Positions 1 to 10,928 of a stretch of 64,000 nt of DNA are shown piece by piece. Origin of the DNA: Bacteroides faecalis (GTDB lineage: Bacteria > Bacteroidota > Bacteroidia > Bacteroidales > Bacteroidaceae); contig NZ_BHWB01000001.1 in assembly GCF_003865075.1 (NCBI RefSeq), positions 1 through 64,000 of the forward strand, given 5' to 3'. Position 1 is the first letter of the stretch, and the number at the start of each line of letters is the position of its first letter. Below the pieces are notes generated by a model. That model was not told where the DNA came from. It was given only the letters and a program-made list of their open reading frames with translations, and did no database searches. The translations under genes were made by a program, and so were the position numbers.

Positions 1-1
1 A

Positions 2-1870
2 GATCAGGCACGTCGTGATTCTATTCTCAAAGTAAACATGGATTCTATCTGTAAAGGACTCCACCAAATATTTCCGGATAAAAGTGCAGCAGAATTTAAA
101 GCGCATCTCAAAAAAGGACGTCAGGCAAAAAGTCGTAATTACCTGATCTATCCGAAGCGTATTTCATATATACAATATAAAGAGGTGAAACGTTTGCCCG
201 TCTTTCGTTTGAATCCCTACAAAGGCGGATTCAAAGGACTGGCATTCAACCAACGCAAAAAACCATTCGGTTCATTGGCTGCACGTACTTTAGGTGATGT
301 CTTTGCCGATACTGCACAAGGAGCTAAAAATGGAATCGAACTTGCTTACGACACTATCCTGAAAGGACGCGACGGATTGACTCATCGCCAGAAAGTGATG
401 AATAAATATCTGAATATTGTAGATATTCCTCCAGTAGATGGCTGTGACTTGATTACTACCATTGATGTAGGTATGCAGGATATCTGTGAAAAAGCACTAG
501 TAGACAAACTGAAAGAAATAAATGCCAGTGTAGGTGTTGTTGTTTTAATGGAGGTTGCTACTGGAGAAGTAAAAGCTATCGTCAATATGATGAAAGGAAA
601 AGATGGTGAATATTATGAAATGCGTAACAACGCTATAAGTGATATGTTAGAACCAGGATCTACCTTCAAAACAGCTTCCATCATGGTAGCATTAGAAGAT
701 GGCTATATCACTCCTGACTACATTGTCGATACCGGTAATGGACAAAAGCCCATGCATGGACGTGTTATGAAAGACCATAACTGGCATCGCGGAGGATACG
801 GAAAGCTAACTGTCACAGAGATTTTAGGAGTGTCTTCCAATGTTGGGACATCTAGCATTATCGACAACTTTTATAACAAAAATCCACAAAAATTTGTTGA
901 TGGATTAAAACGAATGAGCATCGACCAGACTCTTCATTTACAAATTTCCGGAGAAGGAAAGCCAAATATTCGTGGACCGAAAGAACGTTATTTTTCAAAA
1001 ACCACTTTACCATGGATGAGTATCGGTTATGAGACACAGGTACCGCCTATAAATATCTTGACTTTCTATAATGCGATTGCCAATGATGGCGTATCTATAC
1101 GCCCGAAGTTTGTAAAAGCAGCCATGAAAGATGGAGAAATAGTACAAGAGTTCCCCACAGAAGTCATTAATCCTAAAATTTGTTCGGATAAAACATTAGC
1201 GCAAATCCAAGAGATTTTGCGAAAAGTAGTCAGTGAAGGACTTGCTAAACCAGCTGGCAGCAAGCAATTCCATGTATCGGGAAAGACCGGAACAGCTCAA
1301 ATTTCTCAAGGAACAGCAGGATACAAAACCGGAATAACAAATTACCTGGTTAGTTTTTGCGGATATTTTCCTTCGGAAACACCGAAATATAGTATGATTG
1401 TTTCCATACAAAAACCTGGGCTACCAGCTTCGGGAGGTTTAATGGCAGGTAGCGTATTCAGCAAAATAGCAGAAAGAGTTTATGCTAAAGACCTGCGACT
1501 GCCGCTTACAAGTGCGATTGATACAAACAGTGTCGTAATCCCCAACGTCAAAGCAGGAGAAATGCGATCTGCAAAACGGGTTTTGGACGAGTTGAATATC
1601 AAAACACAAGGTGAAATCTCTTCTTCTGGTAAGGAAGTATGGGGAAGTAGTCATGCAGCACCCAAAGCTGTGGTTTTGGAAAGCCGGAGTAATATGCAGA
1701 ATTTTGTACCCAGCGTTATCGGCATGGGAGCAAAAGATGCGGTCTACCTACTTGAAAGCAAAGGACTGAAGGTTCGTCTGGTGGGTGTCGGTAAAGTAAG
1801 AAGCCAATCTATAGCAAACGGAACCGTAGCGAAAAAAGGGCAGACAATTACATTGGAAATGAGGAATTAA
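2..1870 (+). CDS. ftsI: Penicillin-binding protein, FtsI/PBP3-type transpeptidase (5' end outside window)
   Basis: Transpeptidase that cross-links septal peptidoglycan in the periplasm. The frame is open to the left edge of the window, so the membrane anchor and the start of the dimerisation domain are missing; the first visible ATG (38) is internal. Counting from that ATG, the serine active-site motif STFK is at 208-211, the SSN motif follows about 60 residues later (VSSNVGTS), and the KTG motif is at 416-418. A single PASTA-like domain ends the protein (from about residue 555, [20 protein letters not shown]). It is the first visible gene of the division and cell wall cluster, and murE starts 2 bases after its stop, so the two are probably co-transcribed and perhaps coupled. 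A SpoVD-like name would also fit a PASTA-bearing class B protein; the position next to murE supports FtsI. Confidence 0.93.
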   Translation, partial: DQARRDSILKVNMDSICKGLHQIFPDKSAAEFKAHLKKGRQAKSRNYLIYPKRISYIQYKEVKRLPVFRLNPYKGGFKGLAFNQRKKPFGSLAARTLGDVFADTAQGAKNGIELAYDTILKGRDGLTHRQKVMNKYLNIVDIPPVDGCDLITTIDVGMQDICEKALVDKLKEINASVGVVVLMEVATGEVKAIVNMMKGKDGEYYEMRNNAISDMLEPGSTFKTASIMVALEDGYITPDYIVDTGNGQKPMHGRVMKDHNWHRGGYGKLTVTEILGVSSNVGTSSIIDNFYNKNPQKFVDGLKRMSIDQTLHLQISGEGKPNIRGPKERYFSKTTLPWMSIGYETQVPPINILTFYNAIANDGVSIRPKFVKAAMKDGEIVQEFPTEVINPKICSDKTLAQIQEILRKVVSEGLAKPAGSKQFHVSGKTGTAQISQGTAGYKTGITNYLVSFCGYFPSETPKYSMIVSIQKPGLPASGGLMAGSVFSKIAERVYAKDLRLPLTSAIDTNSVVIPNVKAGEMRSAKRVLDELNIKTQGEISSSGKEVWGSSHAAPKAVVLESRSNMQNFVPSVIGMGAKDAVYLLESKGLKVRLVGVGKVRSQSIANGTVAKKGQTITLEMRN

Positions 1871-1872
1871 AA

Positions 1873-3348
1873 ATGAAAAAAGAAGAACCAAATAAAGTTA
1901 TGTTATTAAAGGAGTTACTGAAAGCAATACAACCAATACAGATATCCGGAGATTCAGAAATTGAAATCACCGGGATCAACATTGACTCCCGTCTGGTGGA
2001 AAAAGGACATTTATTCATGGCTATGCGTGGTACACAGACCGACGGTCATACCTATATACCTACTGCTATCGAAAAAGGAGCGGTAGCAATCCTTTGTGAA
2101 GATATGCCGGAAGAGCCAAAAGCAGGAATTACATATATCCAGGTGAAAGACAGTGAAGATGCAGTAGGAAAGATTGCCACAACTTTTTATGGGAATCCAA
2201 CCTCCAAATTGGAACTGGTAGGTGTCACCGGAACAAATGGGAAGACTACGATTGCCACCTTATTATATGATACATTCCGTTACTTCGGATATAAAGTTGG
2301 ACTAATCTCTACTGTATGTAATTATATTAATGATGAACCTGTTCCAACTGAGCATACTACCCCTGATCCTATTACACTAAATCAGTTGTTAGGACGAATG
2401 GCAGATGCAGGATGCAAATATGCTTTCATGGAAGTCAGTTCACATTCTATTGCACAAAAACGCATTAGCGGATTAAAATTTGCAGGAGGTATTTTCACCA
2501 ATCTGACTCGCGACCACTTGGATTATCATAAAACAGTGGAAAATTATCTGAAAGCCAAAAAGAAGTTCTTTGATGAATTACCCCAAAATGCCTTTAGTCT
2601 GACTAATCTGGACGATAAGAACGGATTAGTGATGACACAGAATACACGTTCCAAAGTATATACCTATTCATTAAGAAGCCTCAGTGACTTCAAAGGACGG
2701 GTACTCGAATCACATTTCGAAGGAATGCTGCTCGATTTTAATAACCACGAGTTAGCTGTTCAATTCATAGGCAAATTCAATGCTTCCAATCTTTTAGCTG
2801 TATTTGGAGCTGCGGTATTATTAGGAAAGAAAGAAGAAGATGTATTATTGGCTCTCAGTACTTTGCACCCGGTAACCGGACGTTTCGATGCAGTTCGTTC
2901 TCCGAAAGGATTTACTGCAATCGTAGACTATGCACATACTCCGGATGCACTTATCAATGTATTGAATGCAATTCATGGAGTTCTTGAAGGTAAGGGAAAA
3001 GTGATTACTGTGGTAGGCGCTGGTGGTAACCGTGATAAAGGCAAACGCCCCATCATGGCCAAAGAAGCAGCCAAAGCCAGCGACCGAGTTATTATCACAT
3101 CCGATAACCCGCGTTTTGAAGAACCACAAGACATCATCAATGATATGCTTGCCGGACTAGATACAGATGATTTAAAGAAAACCCTTAGTATCGCAGACCG
3201 TAAAGAGGCAATTCGTACAGCCTGTATGTTTGCAGAGAAAGGAGATGTAATCCTGGTTGCCGGAAAAGGGCACGAGAATTATCAGGAGATAAAAGGAGTA
3301 AAACATCATTTCGATGATAAAGAGGTATTGAAAGAGATTTTTAAATAA
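1873..3348 (+). CDS. murE: UDP-N-acetylmuramoyl-tripeptide synthetase MurE (meso-diaminopimelate adding)
   Basis: Cytoplasmic ligase that adds the third amino acid to UDP-MurNAc-L-Ala-D-Glu using ATP. The 491-residue length is usual for MurE. The ATP-binding loop TGTNGKTT lies at residues 119-126 with the lysine at 124. The motif DNPR at 411-414 is the known signature of enzymes that add meso-diaminopimelate rather than lysine, consistent with a Gram-negative wall. The Mur central and C-terminal domains follow in the usual order, with [10 protein letters not shown] and [14 protein letters not shown] seen in the C-terminal half. The ATG is 2 bases past the ftsI stop; mraY follows after 66 bases. 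Confidence 0.97.
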   Translation: MKKEEPNKVMLLKELLKAIQPIQISGDSEIEITGINIDSRLVEKGHLFMAMRGTQTDGHTYIPTAIEKGAVAILCEDMPEEPKAGITYIQVKDSEDAVGKIATTFYGNPTSKLELVGVTGTNGKTTIATLLYDTFRYFGYKVGLISTVCNYINDEPVPTEHTTPDPITLNQLLGRMADAGCKYAFMEVSSHSIAQKRISGLKFAGGIFTNLTRDHLDYHKTVENYLKAKKKFFDELPQNAFSLTNLDDKNGLVMTQNTRSKVYTYSLRSLSDFKGRVLESHFEGMLLDFNNHELAVQFIGKFNASNLLAVFGAAVLLGKKEEDVLLALSTLHPVTGRFDAVRSPKGFTAIVDYAHTPDALINVLNAIHGVLEGKGKVITVVGAGGNRDKGKRPIMAKEAAKASDRVIITSDNPRFEEPQDIINDMLAGLDTDDLKKTLSIADRKEAIRTACMFAEKGDVILVAGKGHENYQEIKGVKHHFDDKEVLKEIFK

Positions 3349-3414
3349 TGAATCATTCTGCCGATAATTCGTAAAGAACAGGCATAATGACACATTGATA
3401 AACTGATAAATATT

Positions 3415-4683
3415 ATGTTATACTATCTGTTTGAATGGCTACATAAGCTTAATTTTCCCGGAGCAGGAATGTTTGGATACACCTCATTCCGAGCTTTGAT
3501 GGCAGTCATCCTTGCATTACTTATTTCAAGTATCTGGGGAGACAGATTCATTAATCTACTTAAGAAAAAGCAGATTACAGAGACCCAACGCGATGCAAAA
3601 ATTGACCCGTTCGGTGTCAATAAAGTAGGTGTACCGAGTATGGGAGGTGTCATCATTATCGTAGCTATTCTTATCCCATGTCTGTTATTAGGTAAACTAC
3701 ACAATATATATATGATATTAATGTTGATTACTACCGTATGGTTGGGATCACTCGGATTTGCAGATGATTATATCAAGATATTCAAAAAAGACAAAGAAGG
3801 TCTACATGGAAAGTTTAAAATTATCGGCCAAGTAGGTTTAGGATTAATTGTAGGACTCACATTATACTTGAGTCCGGATGTGGTAATCCGGGAAAACATC
3901 GAAGTACATAAGCCTGGACAAGAAATGGAAGTAATACATGGAACCAATGACCTAAAATCGACTCAAACCACTATTCCTTTCTTTAAAAGCAACAACCTCG
4001 ATTATGCAGATATCGTTGCCTTTATGGGTGACCATGCACAAGCAGCCGGATGGGTATTGTTTGTCATCATCACAATCTTTGTTGTTACCGCTGTATCAAA
4101 CGGGGCCAATCTAAATGACGGAATGGATGGAATGGCAGCAGGAAATTCCGCGATTATTGGTATCACGTTAGGTATTTTAGCCTATGTATCATCCCATATT
4201 GAATTTGCCGGTTATTTGAATATCATGTATATTCCGGGATCGGAAGAACTAGTAATCTTTATTTGTGCCTTCATTGGTGCATTAATTGGTTTTTTATGGT
4301 ACAATGCCTACCCTGCACAAGTTTTTATGGGAGACACAGGTAGTTTGACTATTGGGGGAATCATTGCCGTATTTGCTATCATTATTCATAAAGAATTACT
4401 GATTCCAATCCTATGTGGTGTATTCCTGGTAGAGAATCTGTCAGTGATCCTGCAACGTTTCTACTACAAGATAGGAAAACGGAAAGGAGTAAAGCAACGA
4501 TTGTTCAAACGTGCACCGATTCATGATCATTTCCGTACTTCCATGAGTCTGGTAGAACCCGGATGTACAGTGATGTTTACCAAACCGGAACAGTTGTTCC
4601 ATGAATCAAAGATTACCGTTCGTTTCTGGATTGTAACCATCGTATTGGCAGCGATCACTATCATAACATTGAAGATTAGATAA
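3415..4683 (+). CDS. mraY: Phospho-N-acetylmuramoyl-pentapeptide transferase MraY
   Basis: Integral inner-membrane enzyme that transfers phospho-MurNAc-pentapeptide to undecaprenyl phosphate, forming lipid I. The protein has about ten hydrophobic segments. Catalytic-site motifs are visible: the Asp pair in GFADDYIK (D117, D118), NLNDGMDG at 232-239, and GDTGSL followed by a conserved histidine-rich loop (RAPIHDHF). At 422 residues it is longer than the roughly 360 of E. coli; the extra length is a polar insert between about residues 155 and 205, as expected in Bacteroidota MraY. It sits between murE and murD in the classical order. Confidence 0.97.
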   Translation: MLYYLFEWLHKLNFPGAGMFGYTSFRALMAVILALLISSIWGDRFINLLKKKQITETQRDAKIDPFGVNKVGVPSMGGVIIIVAILIPCLLLGKLHNIYMILMLITTVWLGSLGFADDYIKIFKKDKEGLHGKFKIIGQVGLGLIVGLTLYLSPDVVIRENIEVHKPGQEMEVIHGTNDLKSTQTTIPFFKSNNLDYADIVAFMGDHAQAAGWVLFVIITIFVVTAVSNGANLNDGMDGMAAGNSAIIGITLGILAYVSSHIEFAGYLNIMYIPGSEELVIFICAFIGALIGFLWYNAYPAQVFMGDTGSLTIGGIIAVFAIIIHKELLIPILCGVFLVENLSVILQRFYYKIGKRKGVKQRLFKRAPIHDHFRTSMSLVEPGCTVMFTKPEQLFHESKITVRFWIVTIVLAAITIITLKIR

Positions 4684-4699
4684 CATATAAAAGTAGCAA

Positions 4700-4793
4700 G
4701 TATGAGGTATAAGCCGCAAGTACTCATACCTGTTACTAATACAAACCAAAACTTGCAGCAAGACTGAGTATTCAGTTACTATAACCAATACTC
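4700..4793 (+). other. Two small hairpins in the mraY-murD gap
   Basis: The 125-base gap holds two short inverted repeats: GTATGAG (4700-4706) with CTCATAC (4723-4729), and GAGTATT (4766-4772) with AATACTC (4787-4793). Neither is followed by a clean T-run that would mark a full terminator; the second leads into CTTTTATCC. They may tune read-through or mRNA stability inside the cluster. That role is an inference; only the inverted repeats are seen. Confidence 0.35.
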
Positions 4794-4808
4794 TTTTATC
4801 CTATATAT

Positions 4809-6206
4809 ATGAATACAGAAAACAGTAGCAAAGTTAACTTTGCTTCCTCTTCTTCGGAAAGAGCTGAAAAGAAGTCGAGAATTGTAATTCTAGGAGCTGG
4901 TGAAAGCGGAGCTGGTGCAGCCGTTCTTACCAAGACCAAGGGATTCGATACATTTGTTTCGGATATGTCCGCTATTAAAGACAATTATAAGGAACTGCTG
5001 GACAGCCATCAAATTGCCTGGGAAGAAGGACACCACACAGAAGAACTTATTCTGAATGCTGACGAGGTGATTAAAAGTCCCGGCATACCGAATGATGCGC
5101 CTATCATCTTGAAATTGAAAGCTCAAGGTACGCCAGTGATCTCCGAAATAGAATTTGCCGGACGTTATACAGATGCAAAGATGATTTGTATCACAGGATC
5201 TAACGGAAAGACTACAACTACTTCCCTGATCTACCATATTTTCAAAAGTGCAGGAGTAAACGTAGGGTTAGCCGGTAATATCGGAAAAAGTCTTGCTTTG
5301 CAGGTTGCTGAAGATCATCATGATTATTACATCATCGAATTGAGTTCATTCCAGCTGGATAACATGTATAATTTTCGTGCGAACATCGCCGTATTAATGA
5401 ATATTACACCTGATCATCTGGACCGTTACGACCATTGTATGCAGAATTACATTGATGCAAAATTCCGTATCACTCAGAATCAGACGCCAGACGATGCATT
5501 CATCTTCTGGAATGACGACCCCATTATCAAACGGGAGCTTGCGAAACATGGTTTAAAGGCTCACTTGTACCCTTTTGCAGCTGTAAAAGAAGAAGGAGCT
5601 ATCGCATACGTAGAGGACAAGGAAGTAAAGATAACAGAACCGATCACCTTCAACATGGAACAAGAAGAATTGGCTCTGACCGGACAACATAACTTATATA
5701 ACTCTTTAGCAGCAGGAATCTCTGCCAACTTAGCCGGTATCACTAAAGAGAATATTCGGAAAGCACTTTCCGATTTCAAAGGAGTGGAACACCGTTTGGA
5801 AAAAGTAGCACGTGTACGTGGAATCGATTTCATCAATGACTCTAAAGCAACAAATGTCAATTCCTGCTGGTACGCCTTGCAAAGCATGACTACCAAAGTG
5901 GTATTGATTCTCGGTGGAAAAGACAAAGGCAATGATTACACCGAGATAGAAGACTTGGTACGTGAAAAATGCTCGGCATTGGTATACCTAGGACTTCATA
6001 ACGAAAAGTTGCATGATTTCTTCGACCGTTTTGGTCTTCCAGTGGCTGACGTACAAACGGGAATGAAAGATGCAGTAGAAGCTGCCTACAAACTAGCTCA
6101 AAAAGGCGAAACCGTATTATTAAGTCCTTGTTGCGCTTCATTCGACCTCTTTAAGAGTTACGAAGATCGCGGCGATCAATTTAAGAAGTACGTCCTCGCC
6201 CTTTAA
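4809..6206 (+). CDS. murD: UDP-N-acetylmuramoylalanine--D-glutamate ligase MurD
   Basis: Cytoplasmic ATP-dependent ligase adding D-glutamate to UDP-MurNAc-L-Ala. The Rossmann-like uracil-binding start (RIVILGAGESGAGAAVL) is preceded by about 22 polar residues that most MurD proteins lack. No other ATG lies nearer to the conserved start, so 4809 is kept. The P-loop TGSNGKTTT has its lysine at 134, and the Mur motifs HRLE and NDSKATN follow (HRLEKV; FINDSKATNVNS). The 465-residue length is slightly above the family norm because of the N-terminal extension. It belongs to the division and cell wall cluster, with ftsW starting 36 bases downstream. Confidence 0.96.
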   Translation: MNTENSSKVNFASSSSERAEKKSRIVILGAGESGAGAAVLTKTKGFDTFVSDMSAIKDNYKELLDSHQIAWEEGHHTEELILNADEVIKSPGIPNDAPIILKLKAQGTPVISEIEFAGRYTDAKMICITGSNGKTTTTSLIYHIFKSAGVNVGLAGNIGKSLALQVAEDHHDYYIIELSSFQLDNMYNFRANIAVLMNITPDHLDRYDHCMQNYIDAKFRITQNQTPDDAFIFWNDDPIIKRELAKHGLKAHLYPFAAVKEEGAIAYVEDKEVKITEPITFNMEQEELALTGQHNLYNSLAAGISANLAGITKENIRKALSDFKGVEHRLEKVARVRGIDFINDSKATNVNSCWYALQSMTTKVVLILGGKDKGNDYTEIEDLVREKCSALVYLGLHNEKLHDFFDRFGLPVADVQTGMKDAVEAAYKLAQKGETVLLSPCCASFDLFKSYEDRGDQFKKYVLAL

Positions 6207-6242
6207 TTACCTATTTTTAATTTTTAATTCTCAATTAAAAAG

Positions 6243-7562
6243 ATGGATTTATTAAAGAACATATTCAAAGGTGACAAGGTAATCTGGATTATCTTCCTCT
6301 GTCTCTGCCTCATCTCGATTATCGAGGTGTTTTCGGCAGCTTCAACGCTAACCTATAAAAGCGGTGACCATTGGGGACCTATTACACAACACTCTATCAT
6401 TCTGATGGTAGGCGCTGTAGTAGTGGTATTTCTACACAATGTGCCTTATAAATGGTTCCAGGTATTTCCTGTTTTCCTATACCCGCTTTCCCTGATCTTA
6501 TTGGCATTTGTCACGCTGATGGGTATCATTACAGGAGACCGTGTCAATGGAGCTGCTCGTTGGATGACTTTCATGGGACTACAATTCCAGCCTTCAGAGT
6601 TGGCAAAAATGGCGGTTATCATTGCCGTCTCATTCATTTTGTCCAAGAAACAGGATGATGAAGGAGCCAATCCGAAAGCCTTTAAATATATCATGATTAT
6701 CACCGGACTGGTGCTTATATTGATCGCACCGGAAAACCTTTCAACAGCTATGCTATTGTTCGGAGTGGTATTCATGATGATGTTCATCGGGAGAGTATCC
6801 TCCAAAAAATTACTAATGTTGATGGGAGGACTTATACTCGTAGTAGGGCTTGGCGTAGGAACAGTGATTGCTATTCCTGCAAAAACATTGCACAATACTC
6901 CCGGACTCCATCGTCTGGAAACCTGGCAAAACCGTATCAAAGGTTTCTTTGACAAAGAAGAGGTACCTGCTGCAAAATTTGATATTGACAAAGATGCACA
7001 GATCGCACATGCACGCATCGCTATTGCAACAAGTCATGTAGTCGGTAAAGGACCGGGAAACTCGATTCAACGCGACTTCCTTAGCCAAGCATTCTCTGAC
7101 TTTATCTTTGCCATTGTTATCGAAGAGATGGGACTGATAGGAGGAGCATTTGTCGTATTCTTATATCTCTGTCTGTTAATGCGTGCAGGAAGAATCGCAC
7201 AAAAATGTGAACGGACTTTTCCTGCCTTTCTTGTAATGGGAATTGCCTTATTGCTAGTATCACAAGCGATATTAAATATGATGGTTGCTGTCGGTTTGTT
7301 TCCTGTGACAGGACAACCTCTACCCCTGATAAGTAAAGGAGGTACAAGTACATTAATTAATTGCGCTTATATCGGAATGATATTAAGCGTCAGCCGATAT
7401 ACTGCCCATTTGGAAGAACAAAAAGCACACGATGCGCAGATTCAGATGCAAATAGCAGCTGGTACCTCTGATTCGGAAGCACAGACAGCTGCCGAACCGA
7501 CTGCACAGATTCTGAATAGCGATGCTAAATTCGAAGATGAACAGGACAGTCATAAAAGCTGA
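6243..7562 (+). CDS. ftsW: Peptidoglycan glycosyltransferase FtsW (SEDS family)
   Basis: SEDS-family polytopic membrane protein that polymerises septal glycan strands from lipid II, working with the class B penicillin-binding protein encoded upstream. About ten membrane segments are seen. Conserved stretches include GDRVNGAARWM, QPSELAKMAVI and SDFIFAIVIEEMGLIG; the Asp in SDFIF (residue 286) corresponds to the aspartate reported as catalytic in RodA/FtsW proteins. The PLISKGGTS motif closes the core. The cytoplasmic tail after about residue 395 is polar and low in complexity. The order murD-ftsW-murG matches the canonical cluster. Confidence 0.96.
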   Translation: MDLLKNIFKGDKVIWIIFLCLCLISIIEVFSAASTLTYKSGDHWGPITQHSIILMVGAVVVVFLHNVPYKWFQVFPVFLYPLSLILLAFVTLMGIITGDRVNGAARWMTFMGLQFQPSELAKMAVIIAVSFILSKKQDDEGANPKAFKYIMIITGLVLILIAPENLSTAMLLFGVVFMMMFIGRVSSKKLLMLMGGLILVVGLGVGTVIAIPAKTLHNTPGLHRLETWQNRIKGFFDKEEVPAAKFDIDKDAQIAHARIAIATSHVVGKGPGNSIQRDFLSQAFSDFIFAIVIEEMGLIGGAFVVFLYLCLLMRAGRIAQKCERTFPAFLVMGIALLLVSQAILNMMVAVGLFPVTGQPLPLISKGGTSTLINCAYIGMILSVSRYTAHLEEQKAHDAQIQMQIAAGTSDSEAQTAAEPTAQILNSDAKFEDEQDSHKS

Positions 7563-7618
7563 TAGATCAGCAATAAAAGAAACGATGAAGGATGAACAGG
7601 AAAGAAGAAAGGATTAGT

Positions 7619-8737
7619 ATGGAAAAAGAACTTAGAATTATTATCAGTGGTGGAGGAACGGGAGGTCATATTTTCCCGGCTGTATCCATTGCCAACGCAA
7701 TAATCGAATTACGTCCGGATGCAAAAATACTTTTTGTAGGTGCCGAAGGACGAATGGAAATGCAACGGGTTCCCGATGCAGGTTATAAGATAATCGGGCT
7801 TCCAATCGCTGGATTCGATCGCAAACATTTATGGAAAAATGTAGCTGTACTCATGAAGTTGGTACGTAGTCAATGGAAAGCACGTCGTATCATCAAAAAC
7901 TTCCGTCCGCAAGTAGCGGTAGGTGTAGGAGGTTATGCCAGCGGTCCTACATTAAAGACAGCGGGGATGATGGGAGTTCCTACTTTAATCCAGGAACAGA
8001 ACTCTTATGCAGGGGTAACTAATAAGTTATTGGCACAGAAAGCCAGAAAGATATGTGTAGCGTATGAAGGAATGGAGAAGTTTTTCCCTGCCGATAAAAT
8101 CATTATGACAGGAAATCCGGTTCGCCAGAATCTGACAAAGGATATGCCTTCCAAAGACGAAGCACTCCGTTCATTTCATCTGCAATCCGGTAAGAAGACA
8201 GTATTAATTTTAGGAGGTAGTTTAGGAGCTCGTACTATTAATAATTCATTGATAGCCGGATTATCTGTAATCAAGGCTAATAGTGATGTACAATTTATCT
8301 GGCAAACCGGAAAGTTCTATCATTCGCAAGTCATGGAAGCCATAAAGGCTACAGAAGAACAGCCAAATTTATTTGTAACCGATTTCATCAAGGACATGGC
8401 TGCTGCATATGCTGCTGCCGATTTGGTCATTTCACGTGCAGGAGCCGGCTCTATTTCTGAATTTTGCCTATTGAACAAGCCTGTTGTCTTAGTTCCTTCC
8501 CCCAATGTTGCAGAGGATCATCAAACTAAAAATGCACTGGCTCTTGTAAACAAGCAGGCTGCAATCTATGTAAAAGATAGCGAAGCAGAAAATACGTTGC
8601 TGGATATAGCTTTAGCAACTGTGAGCGATGATCGTAAATTAAAAGAGTTGAGTGAAAATATCTCCAAACTGGCTTTGCCTGATTCTGCAAGAATCATTGC
8701 ACAGGAAGTGATAAAGCTAGCAGAAGAATCTCTGTAA
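7619..8737 (+). CDS. murG: UDP-GlcNAc:lipid I N-acetylglucosaminyltransferase MurG
   Basis: GT28-family membrane-associated enzyme that converts lipid I to lipid II on the cytoplasmic face. The glycine-rich donor-side loop SGGGTGGH starts at residue 10, and the second-domain motifs GGSLGA and SRAGAGSISE are present. I place the start at 7619 because a purine-rich stretch (GAAAGGA) lies just upstream and the conserved fold begins a few residues later. An in-frame ATG at 7592 would add nine charged residues (MNRKEERIS) with no known counterpart. It sits between ftsW and murC. Confidence 0.96.
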   Translation: MEKELRIIISGGGTGGHIFPAVSIANAIIELRPDAKILFVGAEGRMEMQRVPDAGYKIIGLPIAGFDRKHLWKNVAVLMKLVRSQWKARRIIKNFRPQVAVGVGGYASGPTLKTAGMMGVPTLIQEQNSYAGVTNKLLAQKARKICVAYEGMEKFFPADKIIMTGNPVRQNLTKDMPSKDEALRSFHLQSGKKTVLILGGSLGARTINNSLIAGLSVIKANSDVQFIWQTGKFYHSQVMEAIKATEEQPNLFVTDFIKDMAAAYAAADLVISRAGAGSISEFCLLNKPVVLVPSPNVAEDHQTKNALALVNKQAAIYVKDSEAENTLLDIALATVSDDRKLKELSENISKLALPDSARIIAQEVIKLAEESL

Positions 8738-8774
8738 TCCATACCTGATATCATAAAATAAAACAGTGAAAACA

Positions 8775-10163
8775 ATGAATATTGAATCCATAAAATCAGT
8801 CTATTTCGTAGGTGCCGGAGGTATCGGCATGAGCGCACTCGTACGTTATTTTCTTTCCAAAGGAAAAATCGTAGCCGGATATGACCGTACCCCTACTCCA
8901 TTGACTGAGAATCTTATAATTGAAGGTGCACAAATACATTATGAAGAAAACGTTCATCTGATTCCGGAAAGTTGCAAAGACAAAGAAACAACATTGGTAG
9001 TATTAACTCCTGCTGTTCCTCACGAACACAAAGAAATGGAGTATTTCCGTAATAATGGATTTGAGATACAAAAACGTGCACAGGTATTAGGAACAATCAC
9101 CCGTTCGAGTAAAGGATTATGCATAGCAGGTACACATGGTAAAACAACTACTTCTACTATGGCTGCACACCTGCTATATCAATCACATATAGAATGTACC
9201 GCTTTCCTCGGAGGTATCTCAAAGAATTACGGAACTAATCTGTTGCTTTCCCAGAAAAGCCCCTACACAGTAATCGAAGCAGATGAGTTCGACCGTTCAT
9301 TCCATTGGTTATCTCCTTATATGTCAGTCATCACAGCAACCGATCCTGACCATTTGGATATTTACGGAACAGAGGAAGCTTATTTGGAGAGTTTTGAACA
9401 CTATACAACCCTGATTCAACCAGGAGGTGCATTGATTATCCGTAAAGGAATCGCTTTGCAACCTAAAGTACAAGCAGGGGTTCATGTATATACATATTCA
9501 CGCAACGAAGGAGACTTCCATGCTGAAAACATTCGCATCGGAAACGGAGAAATCTTCATCGACTTTGTCGCTCCTGATACGCGAATCAACGATATCCAGC
9601 TTGGAGTTCCCGTTAGTATCAATATCGAAAACGGAGTAGCCGCGATGGCACTCGCCCACTTGAACGGAGCAACTGACAAAGAGATTAAACAAGGAATGGC
9701 AAGTTTCCATGGCGTAGACCGTCGTTTTGACTTTAAAATAAAGAACGACAAGATCGCATTCCTAAGCGACTACGCTCATCATCCTGCTGAAATCAAGCAA
9801 AGCGTACAGTCTATCCACGAACTTTATAAAGATAAGAAGATCACAGCGATCTTCCAGCCACATCTTTATACCCGTACTCGCGACTTCTACAAGGACTTTG
9901 CAGACAGCCTTTCCTTACTGGACGAAGTCATTTTGATAGACATCTATCCAGCTCGTGAAACACCTATTCCAGGTGTTACCAGCAAGTTGATTTATGACAA
10001 TCTCCGCCCGGGTATCGAAAAAAGTATGTGTAAAAAGGAAGAAATACTGAACATTCTGAAAGATAAAAACATTGAAGTATTGATTACCTTAGGCGCCGGA
10101 GACATTGACAACTATGTTCCCGAAATAAAGAAACTATTGGAAATGAAAGTTCTTCATTCTTAA
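8775..10163 (+). CDS. murC: UDP-N-acetylmuramate--L-alanine ligase MurC
   Basis: Cytoplasmic ligase that adds L-alanine to UDP-MurNAc, the first amino-acid step of the stem peptide. The N-terminal nucleotide fold (YFVGAGGIGMSALV) and P-loop AGTHGKTTT (lysine at residue 123) are clear, as are EADEFDRSF and YAHHPAEI. An in-frame GTG at 8766 could start the protein three residues earlier; the ATG at 8775 leaves the usual short lead before the conserved fold. The stop codon overlaps the ftsQ start by one base (TAATG), which suggests translational coupling. Confidence 0.96.
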   Translation: MNIESIKSVYFVGAGGIGMSALVRYFLSKGKIVAGYDRTPTPLTENLIIEGAQIHYEENVHLIPESCKDKETTLVVLTPAVPHEHKEMEYFRNNGFEIQKRAQVLGTITRSSKGLCIAGTHGKTTTSTMAAHLLYQSHIECTAFLGGISKNYGTNLLLSQKSPYTVIEADEFDRSFHWLSPYMSVITATDPDHLDIYGTEEAYLESFEHYTTLIQPGGALIIRKGIALQPKVQAGVHVYTYSRNEGDFHAENIRIGNGEIFIDFVAPDTRINDIQLGVPVSINIENGVAAMALAHLNGATDKEIKQGMASFHGVDRRFDFKIKNDKIAFLSDYAHHPAEIKQSVQSIHELYKDKKITAIFQPHLYTRTRDFYKDFADSLSLLDEVILIDIYPARETPIPGVTSKLIYDNLRPGIEKSMCKKEEILNILKDKNIEVLITLGAGDIDNYVPEIKKLLEMKVLHS

Positions 10164-10912
10164 TGAATAAAATTATGGTAAAGAGAATCCTTCTGTTCAT
10201 TGTCATGCTGGTGCTTATAGCCTACCTCGGTATAGCTATAACTGCCTTCAACCGTAAGCCTGCCGATCAGACTTGCCGGGATGTGGAGTTAGTGATCAAG
10301 GATACCGCTTATGCAGGCTTTATCACCAAAGACGAATTGAAAGGTGTCCTTCAAAACAAAGGTATATATCCCATCGGGAAAAAGCTGGAACGCATCTCCA
10401 CTAAATCGTTGGAACGCGAACTAAGTAAACATCCGCTCATTGCAGAAGCAGAATGCTATAAGACACCTAGCGGAAAGGTTTGTGTCGAAGTAGCGCAACG
10501 CATTCCTATCCTTCGTGTTATGAGTAGCAATGGTGAAAATTACTATCTCGATAATAAAGGAACCATCATGCCACAGGAAGCGAAATGTGTCGCTCACCGG
10601 GCAATTGTCACCGGAAATGTAGAAAAGTCGTTCGCAATGAAGGATTTATATAAGTTTGGTGTATTTTTGCAAAACAATAAGTTCTGGGATGCCCAGATAG
10701 AACAAATCAATGTGTTGTCCGACCGCACTGTCGAACTGGTGCCACGTGTAGGAGATCACCTTGTCTATCTCGGAAAACTGGAGAATTTTGAGAATAAGCT
10801 TTCACGCCTAAAGATATTTTATGAGAAAGGACTTAATCAGGTAGGCTGGAACAAGTATTCACGCATCAATCTAGAGTTTAGTAACCAGATTATTTGTACA
10901 AAACGAGAATAA
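10163..10912 (+). CDS. ftsQ: Cell division protein FtsQ
   Basis: Bitopic membrane protein of the divisome that links early and late division proteins. A short cytoplasmic lead is followed by one hydrophobic segment (about residues 8-26) and a periplasmic POTRA-like region (about 40-110) with the pattern expected for FtsQ/DivIB. Sequence identity to other FtsQ proteins is generally low, so the call rests heavily on position between murC and ftsA, single-pass topology and length (249 residues). The start overlaps the murC stop by one base; a second in-frame ATG lies four codons in (10175). Confidence 0.88.
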   Translation: MNKIMVKRILLFIVMLVLIAYLGIAITAFNRKPADQTCRDVELVIKDTAYAGFITKDELKGVLQNKGIYPIGKKLERISTKSLERELSKHPLIAEAECYKTPSGKVCVEVAQRIPILRVMSSNGENYYLDNKGTIMPQEAKCVAHRAIVTGNVEKSFAMKDLYKFGVFLQNNKFWDAQIEQINVLSDRTVELVPRVGDHLVYLGKLENFENKLSRLKIFYEKGLNQVGWNKYSRINLEFSNQIICTKRE

Positions 10913-10928
10913 TAACAAATAAAAAGAT

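Noticed and set aside
6446..7018. Long open frame on the minus strand inside ftsW
   Set aside because: It is antisense to a clearly coding gene, its product resembles nothing, and it has no start context or promoter.
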